Shown here: positions 13,201 through 25,473 of the stretch, piece after piece
How the letters are laid out: every line of letters begins with the position of its first letter
Numbering within the stretch: the stretch's first letter is position 1
Made by a program: the position numbers and the translations under genes
Assembly: GCF_049243985.1 (NCBI RefSeq)
Contig: NC_135382.1
Location: 25,217,490 to 25,281,489, forward strand
Direction: 5' to 3'
DNA from: Paroedura picta
Lineage: Eukaryota > Chordata > Lepidosauria > Squamata > Gekkonidae
DNA length: 64,000 bases
Notes under the pieces: model-generated
What the model saw: the letters and a program-made list of their open reading frames with translations, nothing else
Told to the model about the DNA's origin: nothing
The model's database searches: none

Positions 13201-16200
13201 CTTGACCAGGCAAGTCCCAGTCAACGTGGTTGCTTCCATCTGAAATCACTTCTTAAATAAAAAGAGCTGTTCTGCACGACTGCGTCTCGCTTGTTCCTGT
13301 TCGAACTCACTATTTTACACTGGCGACGAGGATGGGATTCTAAGGAAACGAAGCTGCTCCTGCACGCATCTGGACAGAGCCCGCCATCCTTGGGGACCCT
13401 CTGCCAGCTAACAAGCGTGAGTCCAGCAGCACCCGACCGGCATCACGAGCCACTGGAGTGGAGCCCAGCCGTCTGAAGGGGGGAACCAGCTGCCAGCTGA
13501 ATCGCTCAAGCCGGGCCGACAAGCACCGAGATCGCACGCCGCAGCATGGCTACCTTGGGCCAGATCGAGCAGTTTGACTCCAGCCGCCCGAGCCAATGGA
13601 GAAGCTATGAGAAGCGCTTCCGCCACTTCCTCACGGCCAACGAGATCACCGGGGCCGCAAGAAGACGGGCGGTCTTCTTGAGCACGTGCGGGGCCGCCAC
13701 GTTCGACCTGGCGCAGGACCTCTTTGCGCCCGACGATGTGGACGCTGCGGACCTGGACGAGATCCTCCGCCGCCTCCAAGAACACTACGATCCACAGCCA
13801 GGGGAGATCGCGTGCCGGTATGTTTTCTACCAGCGTGGGCAGCGAGAAGGCGAGTCCATTGCAGAATTCACCGCCGCACTCCGCAACCTCGCCCGTGACT
13901 GCCAATTCTCCAATCTGGAAGAGGCACTCCGGGATCGTCTTGTGTGCGGCCTCAGGGACGAGGCCACCCAGCGCCGGCTTTTCGGAAAGAAGGGGCTGAC
14001 CTTCAAAGAGGCGTTGGAAGACGCGGCCAACGCGGAGGCCGCCAACCGCAGCGCCAGGACCGTCCGCGGACACGAGGCGTCGAGGCACCCACCGGTGGAG
14101 AAGCCAACGACGGCCGTCCACCACGAGGACCTGGGCGGAGACCTCGCGGAAGAGGAGGCCGAGGTGGACCACAACGTGGCCCGACCGCACCGCCGTCCAG
14201 CAACCTCAACGGGGCCCTGCGCTGGCTGTGCAGGCCCGCATGTACGCAGCATGTGCCGATTCCGCGACGCGACTTGCCGGGTCTGCGGAAAGAAAGGGCA
14301 CATCGCCCGGGCATGCCGCTCAGAGCCGGATTCCGCGTTCCACCCCGTGGCCGGCGAAAATGCCTACCGCCAACCGAGGGCGGCCCAAGGCAACAGAGGT
14401 CAGCGTGAGGTGACCAGCCGCCAGCGTCGCCTGGAGACAAACAGCACCCGGACCGTCATCCTAAACTCCACGAGGAACGGACCCAAGGAGAAGATACGGC
14501 TGAGGGTAAGCATAGAGGGGGCCCCTTGCACCATGGAACTGGACACAGGGTCGTCGCTCTCTATAATTTCAAACGCGACCCTCAAGCGACTTTGCCCGCA
14601 CGGGGGACCCCCTCTCCGCCCCTTGCCCTACATAGTCAAGGATTACATGGGAGGGCGAGTGCCGATCAAGGGGGTGGGGGATTTTCATGTTTGCTTCCGG
14701 GACTTTGCGGGAAAATTGCCCCTTGTAATAGTGGATGGGGAGCGCACCAGCCTGTTGGGTTTAGACTGGGTCGAGCCGCTGGGAATCACGATCGGCGGTA
14801 TCACTCAAATCCAGCAGCTCCAGACCACCGCGCTAGAGGACATCTGCGGGGAATTCCCAACAGTCTTTGACGCGTCGCTCGGTCGCTACACCGGGCCACC
14901 AATCTCGTTGGCCCTCGACCCCCAGGTGGCACCCATTCGCCTCAAGGCCCGGCGGGTCCCGTTCGCCCTGAAGCCCCGGATAGACGCGGAGCTGGACAAA
15001 CTCCAGGTGCAAGGCGTGCTCGAGCCGGTTCCGAACGCGCGTTGGGAGACCCCGATCGTGACGCCCATCAAGGCAAACGGGGACATACGAATCTGTGCGG
15101 ACTACAAGTGCACGCTGAACAAGGCGTTGCAGCAGCACGCGTACCCAGTACCGGTGATCAGCCACCTCCTCGCGTCCCTAGCAGGGGGTAAGGTTTTCGC
15201 CAAACTTGACTTGGCCCAAGCGTATCAGCAGCTGCCCGTTGACACGGCAGCCGCGGAAGCGCAGACAATCGTCACTCACCGGGGGGCGTTTAGAGTTAAG
15301 CGTTTGCAATTCGGGGTCAGCGTGGCCCCCGGAATTTTCCAGAACCTAATGGAGGACCTTCTCAAGGGGATTCCGGGGGTGATCCCATATTTTGACGACG
15401 TCCTCCTGGCCGGGAGAACCGTCCCGGAACTCGCCAGCCGACTCCGGGAGGTCCTGCACCGATTCTCCGGGGCAGGGCTGAAGGTGAAGCGGGAGAAATG
15501 TCATTTGGGCGTCCCCAAGGTGGAGTTCCTGGGTTCCTTATCGACGCGGAAGGGGTCCACCCGACCGAAGACAAGGTGAAGGCCATCCAGAACGCGCCAC
15601 CGCCGAAAACCAAGCACGACCTCCAAGCCTTCCTGGGCCTCCTGAATTTCTATCATTCCTTCTTGCCCAACAAGGCCACCGTGGCAGAGCCTTTGCACAG
15701 GCTCCTCGACAAGAAAACTCCCTGGGTCTGGGGTCCCTCACAGAAGGCCGCGTTCGCCTCGGTCAAGCGACTCCTCACGTCCGACAGTGTACTGGCACAC
15801 TTCGACGAGGCGCAGCCGGTCGTCTTGGCCTGTGACGCATCGCAACATGGCATCGGCGCCGTCCTAGGTCACCGCCTGCCCGACGGCCGCGAGGCCCCGG
15901 TGTCCTTCTACTCGCGGACCTTGTCATCGGCTGAGCGGAACTACGCACAGATCGACAAGGAGGCGCTCGCTATCGTCGCTGGAATTAAGAAATTCCACGA
16001 CTACCTCTACGGCCGCCGGTTTACGATCGTCACGGATCACAAGCCCCTGCTCGGCCTCTTCACGACGGACCGCCAGACGCCCCAGATCCTGTCCCCGCGG
16101 ATGCTGCGCTGGTCCATTTTTTTGCATGGATATGACTTCAGCCTCGTTCATCGGCCGGGCAAGTCCATCGGGCACGCCGACGCACTCAGCCGACTGCCGC

Positions 16201-19200
16201 TACCACAGGTCGACGCAGACCCGGCCCCTGCTGCTGAGGTGTTGCTGATCGACTCCCTGCCTCAGCAACCCCTGCGATCGGCGGACATCGCTGCGCACTC
16301 GGCCAAAGACCGCCTCATCGCCCGAGTGCTCAACTGGGTGTGGAGGGGATGGCCAGCGGGCAAACAGGACCCAGATTTTGCCCCTTTTACCGCCAGGCAA
16401 ACGGAGCTATCGGCACACAAGGGGTGCCTGCTGTGGGGACACCGAGTGGTGGTGCCGCCCAAGCTACGCCAGCGGGTCATGGAGGCGCTGCACGATGGCC
16501 ATCCTGGCATTGTGCATATGAAGGCACTGGCTCGCAGCTACGTTTGGTGGCCGGGGCTGGACAAGAACATCGAGTCCTGGATAAGCGGTTGTCGGACCTG
16601 CCAGGAGAACCGCCCAGAGGCGCCGCGAGCACCGCCGCGGACATGGGAGTCGGCCATGAAGCCTTGGTCCCGCCTGCACATCGACTTTGCGGGGCCATTC
16701 CAAGGGCACACATTCTTGGTCGTCGTGGACTCCTTCTCGAAATGGCTGGAGGTTGTTCCGGTCTCGGCCATGACGTCGGCCGTGGTCATCAGGAGCCTCC
16801 AACGCCTGTTCGCGACCCACGGGCTCCCCGACACGATAGTCTCCGACAACGGAGCCCAGTTCACGTCCGCGGAATTCCGGGCGTACTTGGGGCAGCACCT
16901 GATCCGCCAGGTGACCTCAGCCCCATTCCATCCGTCAACTAACGGGCAGGCTGAACGGATGGTCCGGACAACCAAGGACGCGTTGTCAAAACTCCCCCAA
17001 GGAGATTGGCAGGCGCGCCTCACGCAGTTCGTCGCCCGCCAGCACACCACGCCATCCTCGGCAACCGGGAAGAGCCCGGCGGAACTACTAATGGGCCGGA
17101 GACTCCGAACCCTCCTGGATCGTCTACACCCCGACCATGACGAAACCCGGGAGAAGGGCCACGAGAATCCCTCCGCGCCACGCGCCTTTGCCCCAGACGA
17201 TCCGGTTTACGTCCGGAACTACAGCGACGGGCCCAGTTGGATCCCTGCAACCGTCACACACGCGACGGGACCCGTGTCCTACGGGGTCCAGGGCGAGGAC
17301 GGCCGGATCCTCCGGCGACACGTGGACCAGGTGCGCCGCCGGGACAACTCCGTGCATCGGGAAGGCGACACCGCCAACCCCGTCCCTGACGCTACCCCCG
17401 GCGGGAGACCACCACTCTGCAGTCCAGCGGCTGAGCCGAGGGCACCCAGCACGGAGCCCGCAATAGCCGACGCGGCGGCGGACCCTAGGAGCGCGGCAGT
17501 ACGGACTGAGGTCAGTCAACCCGTGCCGTCTCCAGAGCCGCGCCGGTCGGGGCGGACCCGCGTGCCCCCCAGATACCTACAGGACTTTATTCACCACCTC
17601 CTGAGTGACTATCTAAGGGGGGAGGGGTGTTGTGTATGTGACTCAGCAGAAGGCTGAGCTTGGGGTCTGGAACAGGATCCAAGCTGCCCCGTTGAGCAGC
17701 CAATGAGTTTAAACTAATCAGGCGCGGCTGAGCCAATCAAGGTTCAGCCTCGGGCGTGTCCACCTCTGCCCTGTGTATATATTCAGGGGCTTGACCAGGC
17801 AAGTCCCAGTCAACGTGGTTGCTTCCATCTGAAATCACTTCTTAAATAAAAAGAGCTGTTCTGCACGACTGCGTCTCGCTTGTTCCTGTTCGAACTCACT
17901 ATTTTACACTAGAGACCTGAGAAAGCTTCACCAAGGAAACTTCCTGCAAAGATACCCTCGTAGAACAGTGTCAGAATGTGACCTCAGTGAGAACGATCTG
18001 CTTGTGCCTCCAGATGTTGTGTTTACTGTTCCTGTGCGGGCCAAAACATTAGATCTTGTTCTAGGCTTACCTTGACAGACTGCAGTGGAAGCACAAATCG
18101 CTTGCAGCATGGGACAGAAGGGATTTTGGCAGCGTCCTCATAGCGCCCGTCCAGGTTTTTTAAATAGAAAAAGTCATACAGGCGATTATCCGCATAGGAA
18201 ATGACGTCCAAAATCAGATGTTCGTTTTCCTCATAAGCATTCACGTGGTGATAGACAACCAGGGCATCGGTGTAGAACTTGGTGGGTGCTTCTTTTTTGG
18301 TTCGTCTGTCAACAAGGTGAATCCAGGTCTGCCAAAGGGAAAACAAGCCAGTAGTCAGGGAGGGCTGGTTTCACAAGGCTGTTGTTAGTAAGGATTAGCG
18401 ATTGACTGATAATCACAGTCCCCAGCCCATTCATAAATATTGCAAAGGCTTTGAATGCAATTGGAATTTCTCCTGGCATTAGGTGCTGGTCAGCGTCTGA
18501 GAGCTATTCCTGGACTTTACTGTCTGACTTGGTTTCCTGGACTGTGGGCAGTGAGGAGAAAGAGTGACCCAACCTGACAGAGGCGTTGTCCAACCATAAT
18601 TGTGAACACATCTGTTAGCAGAGTGGAGGGGAGAGAGAGAGAGAGAGAGAGAGAAGTATAAGTTTTCCCTCTTCTTGCTATATTCAAGAGCAATTTAAGG
18701 AGATAAAAGACGATGATGACTAAACTCAGACTAAACTCAGAAAAGTTATCTCTGTACACAAAAACAAGAGACGATTTAGAGTCTAAGAACATTTGGAGGT
18801 CTTGAATTGCAACTGTTCAGGGCAGAAATCTACTATGAATGAAGATGGTTGTTTTTTTTATACCTGTTTTCTTTGCCCCAAGGAGTTTCAAAAAAACTGA
18901 CAATCACCTCCTGTTCCTCTTTCCACAACAGACACCCTGTGAGGTAGGTGGCAGCTCTGAAAGAGCCGTGACTGACCTGGCTGCATGTGGAGGAGGTGAG
19001 GGGAATAAACCCAGTTCTCAAATTAGAGTCTGCGACTCTTCATCACTACACCCTGCTGAGTCTGCCCATTCCCATGTAAAACATAGAACCTACTTTATTT
19101 TATTTATTATATATTTATATACCACCTTCCCTTTCAGCTCTGGACAGTTTACGTTGTAACTTTCATAAAGCAATACAGTATAATAAACATCTGGATCTGC

Positions 19201-20825
19201 ATGATTATGTTTTATGGAATGGATTCTGGCATGAGGTAAATAGCCCTGAGCCTTTGGGAAGGGCAGTATAGAAATACAATCACTCAAATCAATCAATCAG
19301 GTGAGCTCCCCTAATGTACATTTGGCTGTAAGTTGGGTCACGCACCCATGACCTGACACATGTAGGACATATGGTCTATGTTTCATTGTCTCATGAAAGG
19401 ATGGAAAAGCTCATTCAGACACCAATTTGTGCCTCTCGGTGGCTGTCTTTGTTTTGGATAAACAATACTTAGGTGAAGGAGGACATGGATTCCAGGAAGC
19501 ACATGGTGTGTTGTGTGTGTGTGTGGGGGGGGGGGGCTTGGTGCCCCGAGAATCACAAAAAGACAGATTCCTGTTAACACTAGTGTGCATATTTGACTCT
19601 GACCTTTCCAAAACTTTCCAACACAAGTCTGGGAATGCTCACAGCAAAACAGGAGAAAGTCCAGAATGTGTCAAGCAGGAGGACATGATGCCGATACCTC
19701 TCCAGAAAAACCCAGAACCAGTTTAAACACGAAACTGGGGCAACACCACCAAGGCTCAAAGGGGTGGCAGGTTACAATGGATGAGCGATAGGATTGTGAG
19801 TGTCCTGCATAATGCAGGGGGTTGGACTAGATGACCCAGGAGGTCCCTCCCAACTCTATTATTCTATGATTCTATATAGATGCAGCCTTTTTGTTTCCTG
19901 TTTTCTTAGCCATTATTTCAATTGCTTTTATGAATTTCCTGCTTTGGGTCTCCCCTTGTTGGGAGAGAGGCAGGTGTGGACATTGTTCAAGAAATGTAAA
20001 TAAGCAAGTTCCCTTATTTCTGCCACCAGCACAGCCGACAGGGGTCAAAGCAACGGCCGATTGGCTGTCTGGCTGCAGGCTGCAGGTTCCCATCCAGGAA
20101 AACATCACGGCTCAGCACTTGCTATTAAATTCGAGGGCGTGGAACGGTAAAGGAAATGGCCGCGCTTATACAACAAATATAATAGGGATAGATGGTGAAA
20201 GAGACCCATATAATATTAATAGCCAGTCACTGAACATTTACTATTGCACCACTCAGGAAAAAAAAAAAGTCCATTATTGTGCCATTGCCATCCAATGACT
20301 GTGAACGGGGTTCTGGCTCCGTTGTAGAGATGCCAACCTCCAGGCGGCAGCTGGGGCTCTCCTGGAATTACAGCCCATCCAAAGTAGTCATTCACAACAG
20401 CTCCTGCCCTGCCACAAATGTGGTCAGTCTATAACAGGCGTGGCCAAACGTTGGCGCTCCCGCTGTCCATGGACTACAATTCCCATGAGCCCCTGCCAGC
20501 ACATGCAGGAGTTTCCTAACCTGGATCTAACAACTCTACCCCCACCTCCACCAGTGGCCAGCGATGGGGGGGGGGGGGAACCAGACCGCCCTACTCAGTT
20601 GAAAGTCATTCTGGAGCTGGAAATCTGACACCAAGAGAGTCACAGAGTTGGTCTCCTGATTGAGCACTACAAACATTTGGGGAAATGAGTGAGATCATAT
20701 CTGGGAAAGATGGAGATAGCAGGAACAGCAATTGTGAATTTTGCAGAGGGCCAGAATACCTTAGCATTACAGTGCAGCCCTGGTGTAGGGGGGGGGGGGA
20801 TGCAAACTGCAATGCAGATGTAGTG

Positions 20826-20866
<41 letters not shown>

Positions 20867-23800
20867 CTACCCTTCTATTATTATTCTAATTGAAATCACC
20901 CGACAAACCCTCTTTTTGCAGGTACAGGTACGGGAGGGAGCTGCCTTTCTGGCTTGGTGTGTTTTGGGAACCTTCCAGCAGAGCTGAGGACAACCTGGCA
21001 GGGGGCCATTCTGCACAATGACGCAGAAGCTTCCCCCTTCCAAAAATGGGAGGAGTGAACACGGAGCAAGAGCTTTGTGTGGAAGCAACAGACATGGCAG
21101 AAGATAAGACTGCAGATAAGACCCCATTGCAACTTCTAGCTTATTGGAGAGACAGAGGTCCACAGGGAACCATGACCTGGCTGAAGGAGAAGCACGTTGG
21201 GATCCAGGATCATTCCTTCTCTGGAGGTCTGAGGGGGAGGAATGCATCTGCTGCCTTTCAGGAGTGCTTGTTGGTTTTGGCTTATGTACTGCTCATATAC
21301 TTGTAATACAATAAGGGCTAGAAAGACACTTGTACAAGCACCAGGTCGTGTCTGACCCTTAGGGTGACGCCCTCTAGCGTTTTCATGGCAGACTCAATAT
21401 GGGGTGGTTTGCCAGTGCCTTCCCCAGTCATTACTGTTTACCCCCCAGCAAGCTGGGTACGCATTTTACCGACCTCAGAAGGATGGAAGGCTGAGTCAAC
21501 CTTGAGCCGACTGCTGGGATCGAACTCCCAGCATCATGGGCAGAGCTTTCAGACTGCATGTCTGCTGCCTTACCACTCTGTGCCACAAGAGGCTCCTAAT
21601 CCTCAATATGGGGCCTGCTAAATTGACTTCCTGGCACTCATTTGCTTCTTATGCAAAGCATCTCTTTCCCCAAAAACAAAGAGCCAATCCCAACTTTCCT
21701 CCGTTACACTCAGCCATGGGGTTGCTTCGAACTCCCAGCCTCATTGGCAGACAGCTTCAGACTGCATGTCTGCTGCCTTACCACCCTGCGCCACAAGAGG
21801 CTCTTAACATTAATACCACTAACTGATCATTGTAACAGTAAACTGGTCCAGGAGCAAAATGCACTGATGGATTTCTGGGCCCTGCAGATGTGGTTATGCC
21901 TTCAGACATGCACACGAAAGCTTACACCCAGATTTACTTTGTTGTCCTTAAAGGTGCCCCCGGACTCAACCTTTGTTCTGCTGCTTTAGACCAACATGGC
22001 CACCCACCTGACCCTAAGAGAGAAAGGAAACCGCGTTGTTCCATGCCAGGGACTCCTCACCCCTTAGGAAGCCCTGGAGCCCCTAACCGTACCTTTTCAT
22101 CCTTGTTGAAGTTGAGGCAAGAGGCCCAGTTGACCCCTCGAATGTAGGCAGTTGCCATCTTGAGTATATCCAGCTTCAACGGCTGCTCTATAAACAAGAT
22201 ATAGTTTTCCGAAATCCCAAAGCTGTGGAAATAGCTCGGATGCAGCAGAGAGCGGGAGGGGATGGAGCAGAACACTTCCAGGTTTTTCAAGCAAGGCTTC
22301 CCCCCCTTCGTTTCACTCCCTAAATTGATTGGGGGGAGGGGAAAGAAGAGTGTCTTGATTACTAAAGCTCAGTTATTGGGAGGTGATGCAATTAATTTGG
22401 AGTATTCCTTTAAAAATTAATGAAATTACATTAGTGTAAAGGGTCTGACCAGGATAGCAAGGCTAGCCTGATCTCATCAGATCTCGAAAGCTAAGCAGGG
22501 TCAGCCCTGGTTAATATTTGATGAGGAGATACCAAGGAATAGGTCATGAGACAGAGGCAGGCAATGGCAACCACCTCTGAACATCTGCCTTGAAAACCCT
22601 ATGGGGTGGCTGTAAGTCAGCAATTTCTACCATACCATGGGGTCAGATTATTTGGCTTGGAACCAGGAAGTATTTGAACTGATGCCCTGGCCAATCAGGG
22701 AGACTGCTTTGCTATGTCAGTGTTGCAGGCACAGAGCAGGAAGTTAATTCGCAAACAACAGAAATCTACACTTATACTGGTGGCGTTTTTTTCTTCTTCA
22801 AATATCAAGGCTTATATCCACTTCTGGATATCACAGGGGAAAGGTAGGGTCACCAAGGATCAGTCATGCATGTTGCAGAGGGAAAATTTAATTGGCCCAA
22901 AATCAAAAAGGAAATCAAATTCAGTGTAGACGGGAGGGATTTATTTGGTCTGGGAGTGGATAAAAAGCCCTGTGCAGACTCGACCCTGGTACCACTGCAC
23001 CCTGGCCTCATAGTATTTTTCATTGGCCAAATCCATCTCTAAAGCAGCATCTCCTTCCATGAGTCAGACCCATGGATGCTGCAACATCTAGCTGGGCCTT
23101 CTATCACACGACTTGCTCTTCAAGGTATCAGGCAGGGGTCTGTGCCAACACTGTTATCCAAGGTCCATTAAACTGGTGATGCCAGGGATTGAACTTGGGA
23201 TCTTCCGTGTGCAAAGCACGTGCTGAATTACTGAATCATTGCTCCTCCTTTAATTAAAGCGGTGACCCCTCTCCAAACTAAAATGGTTGCCACACCCAGA
23301 TTAACAACAATTACAGCAAGAGGCATTTTCATAACCGTGGGTAGGACATAGGCCAGTGTTGGCTCATCTATGGGTGTACCAGTCAATTTCCCTGCCTGTA
23401 TCTGAAGAAGTGGATTCTGGTCCTTGAATGTTTATTCTGGAGTAAAATCACCTTCATCATTGCGGCACCACAACACTCTCTGTGTTCATTAACTGGCACC
23501 CGCATGTATGAACAGATGCCATTAAGAAGAACCTGCCTGCAACTCTAGGTCAGGTTCCCATTCATAACATACAAGCTGCCACTTGATCCTGGAGTCATCA
23601 TTTCTGAACGTGCATGCATGAACTGACCTTTAGCCTAATTGACTGCCTTGTGGACATGCAAAGTATGATCTCTCTGGCCTTGAAGTAATTTGGCTTCTGG
23701 ATTATCCTCAGTCTCTGTCCACCATACAAGCATTAACTCATCTCAGCCTAACGCACAAGAAGCACAGAAAATCCTAAGTCCTGTTTGTCTTTTACCTGGT

Positions 23801-25435
23801 GCTGACGGGGGGATCTGAAAGAGAAGGTATTTTGTCTTTCCCTTATCGACGATGGAGGTGCCCATGTTGAGAGTATTCCCGGCACTGTCATAATGAGGAT
23901 GGGATGTTGCCAGATTGATGGCTGCATATTTAGAGTAGTCAACCTGTCACGTGGGATCACAGAAACATAAACAAGGATGATGGGAAATGCATTCATGGAT
24001 TTCAAGCCACATCCCAGAATCTTCTGGTTTCATTTCCGGCAAACAATCTGGCACCTTCAGTGAGCAGACTAAGGACTAAAACATTGATTTTTAGAAGGAC
24101 ACGCCGTTCAGATCCTTCAGGATGAGAAGGAATGGAATCCAAGAGAAAGTGACATGTGATCACAAAGGTCAAATGTGGTAAACCCAGGAAGGGATAGAGC
24201 AGAACCCACGCCTATCTGGTGGACCGGTGATAGTAGTAGATGAACTTGGGAACCTTGAGTCAAATTCGCACTTTACTTTCTGGATCCACTATGGTTGTTC
24301 AATCTAGCCTACCTCATAAGGCTGTTGTGAGGATAAAACAGATGAGGAGAGAACCAGGAGCACCACTCCTAATTTATTTGTGTCAACCAGCCTTTTTCAA
24401 TCTTTTGACCCTGGAGGAACCCCTGAAATATTTATTAGGCTTTGGGGAACCCGAGAAGTTGGGACATTCCCCTTCAGGGAAGTGGGTGGGGAATAAAAAG
24501 TCAGTCAATCAATCCATTGATCATTTTCCATTTCCATTGTGGAGAAAGAGAGAGCAACAGGGGAAGTGAGCTCCAGTGATGTCAGCGGACATCCAAACTT
24601 CTGGGAAAGGTCACGTAACCTCTGGGGAGCTCTTGCTTAACCCCAGGGTTCCCCAGAACCCTGATTGGGAATCCCTGATGTATTTATGTCCTGTGTTTCT
24701 CCCCAATGAAGACGCAAAGGAGTTGACAACTTCATTCATGCTTCCTTCATTTTATCTTCACAACAATGACCCTAAGAGTAGGCTAAGATGAGAGAAGGCA
24801 TCACTGGCCCAAGGTCACTAGAAGAGCTTAAGTAGCAAAGTGGGGACTGGAATCTGATCTTGCAGGGCTGAGTCCAGCACCAACCACCACACCATGTGTG
24901 GCTCACCTCAAAGGGTGGCGCAAACCCAGGAAAGACAGAAGACTGTCTAGTGGAAAATGTTGCATCCCTACAACTCTCAGGTGGTCCTTCTGAGTACATC
25001 TTTGCTAACTCCTTTCCATACTAGTTTGGCTACCATTTTGACAATGATAAGACAACATGAGAAGTCCACACTCACCTTTTCTAGAGTCTCCAGAGTCTGA
25101 GGATCAATTCTCCTGAGGAAGTTGACTTCAGTGCTGGCATAGTAACCGTCTCCGTTCCTGATGATGTTGATCATGCAGTTGTCTGTGAATTCAGGTATTG
25201 TGTGGGACAAATAGCAGAAGGCCCTACGTTGGGGGAAACAAACATCCCATCACAAAAATGGCATTTGCACAGCGTTACCTGTATTCAAAATACTTTGAAG
25301 AAGAGTTGTTTATTTGGTACCCTGCTTTTTACTACCCAAAGGAATCTTAAAGTGGCTGCTGCTTCTGCTTCTGCTTCTGCTTCTCCTATTACTACAACCA
25401 CTACTACAACCACTACTACCACTACTACTACAACC

Positions 25436-25473
<38 letters not shown>

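Larger units (their letters stand above)
13034..17913 (+). mobile_element. Ty3/gypsy LTR retrotransposon, Mag-like, with 5-bp target duplication
   Basis: The element runs 13039-17908 between direct copies of CTAGA (13034-13038 and 17909-17913). It has two 281-bp LTRs, a purine-rich tract just before the 3' LTR, and an internal gag-pol region with parts in the order gag, protease, RT, RNase H, integrase. The gag and RT wording is like the Mag lineage (K02A2.6-like proteins). The LTRs look identical by eye, so the insertion is very young. It is nearly whole, with about one break. It lies antisense to BCO1 inside intron 7, and its GC content is far above its surroundings. I treat it as a fossil copy. 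Confidence 0.95.

Noticed and set aside
13408-14440. Long minus-strand frames within the gypsy element
   Set aside because: They are antisense shadows of GC-rich gag coding sequence, with no family resemblance.
22446-22560. A 5S rRNA gene
   Set aside because: Only the internal 5S-like part is present, fused to a SINE body and tail, with many substitutions; it recurs at other sites.
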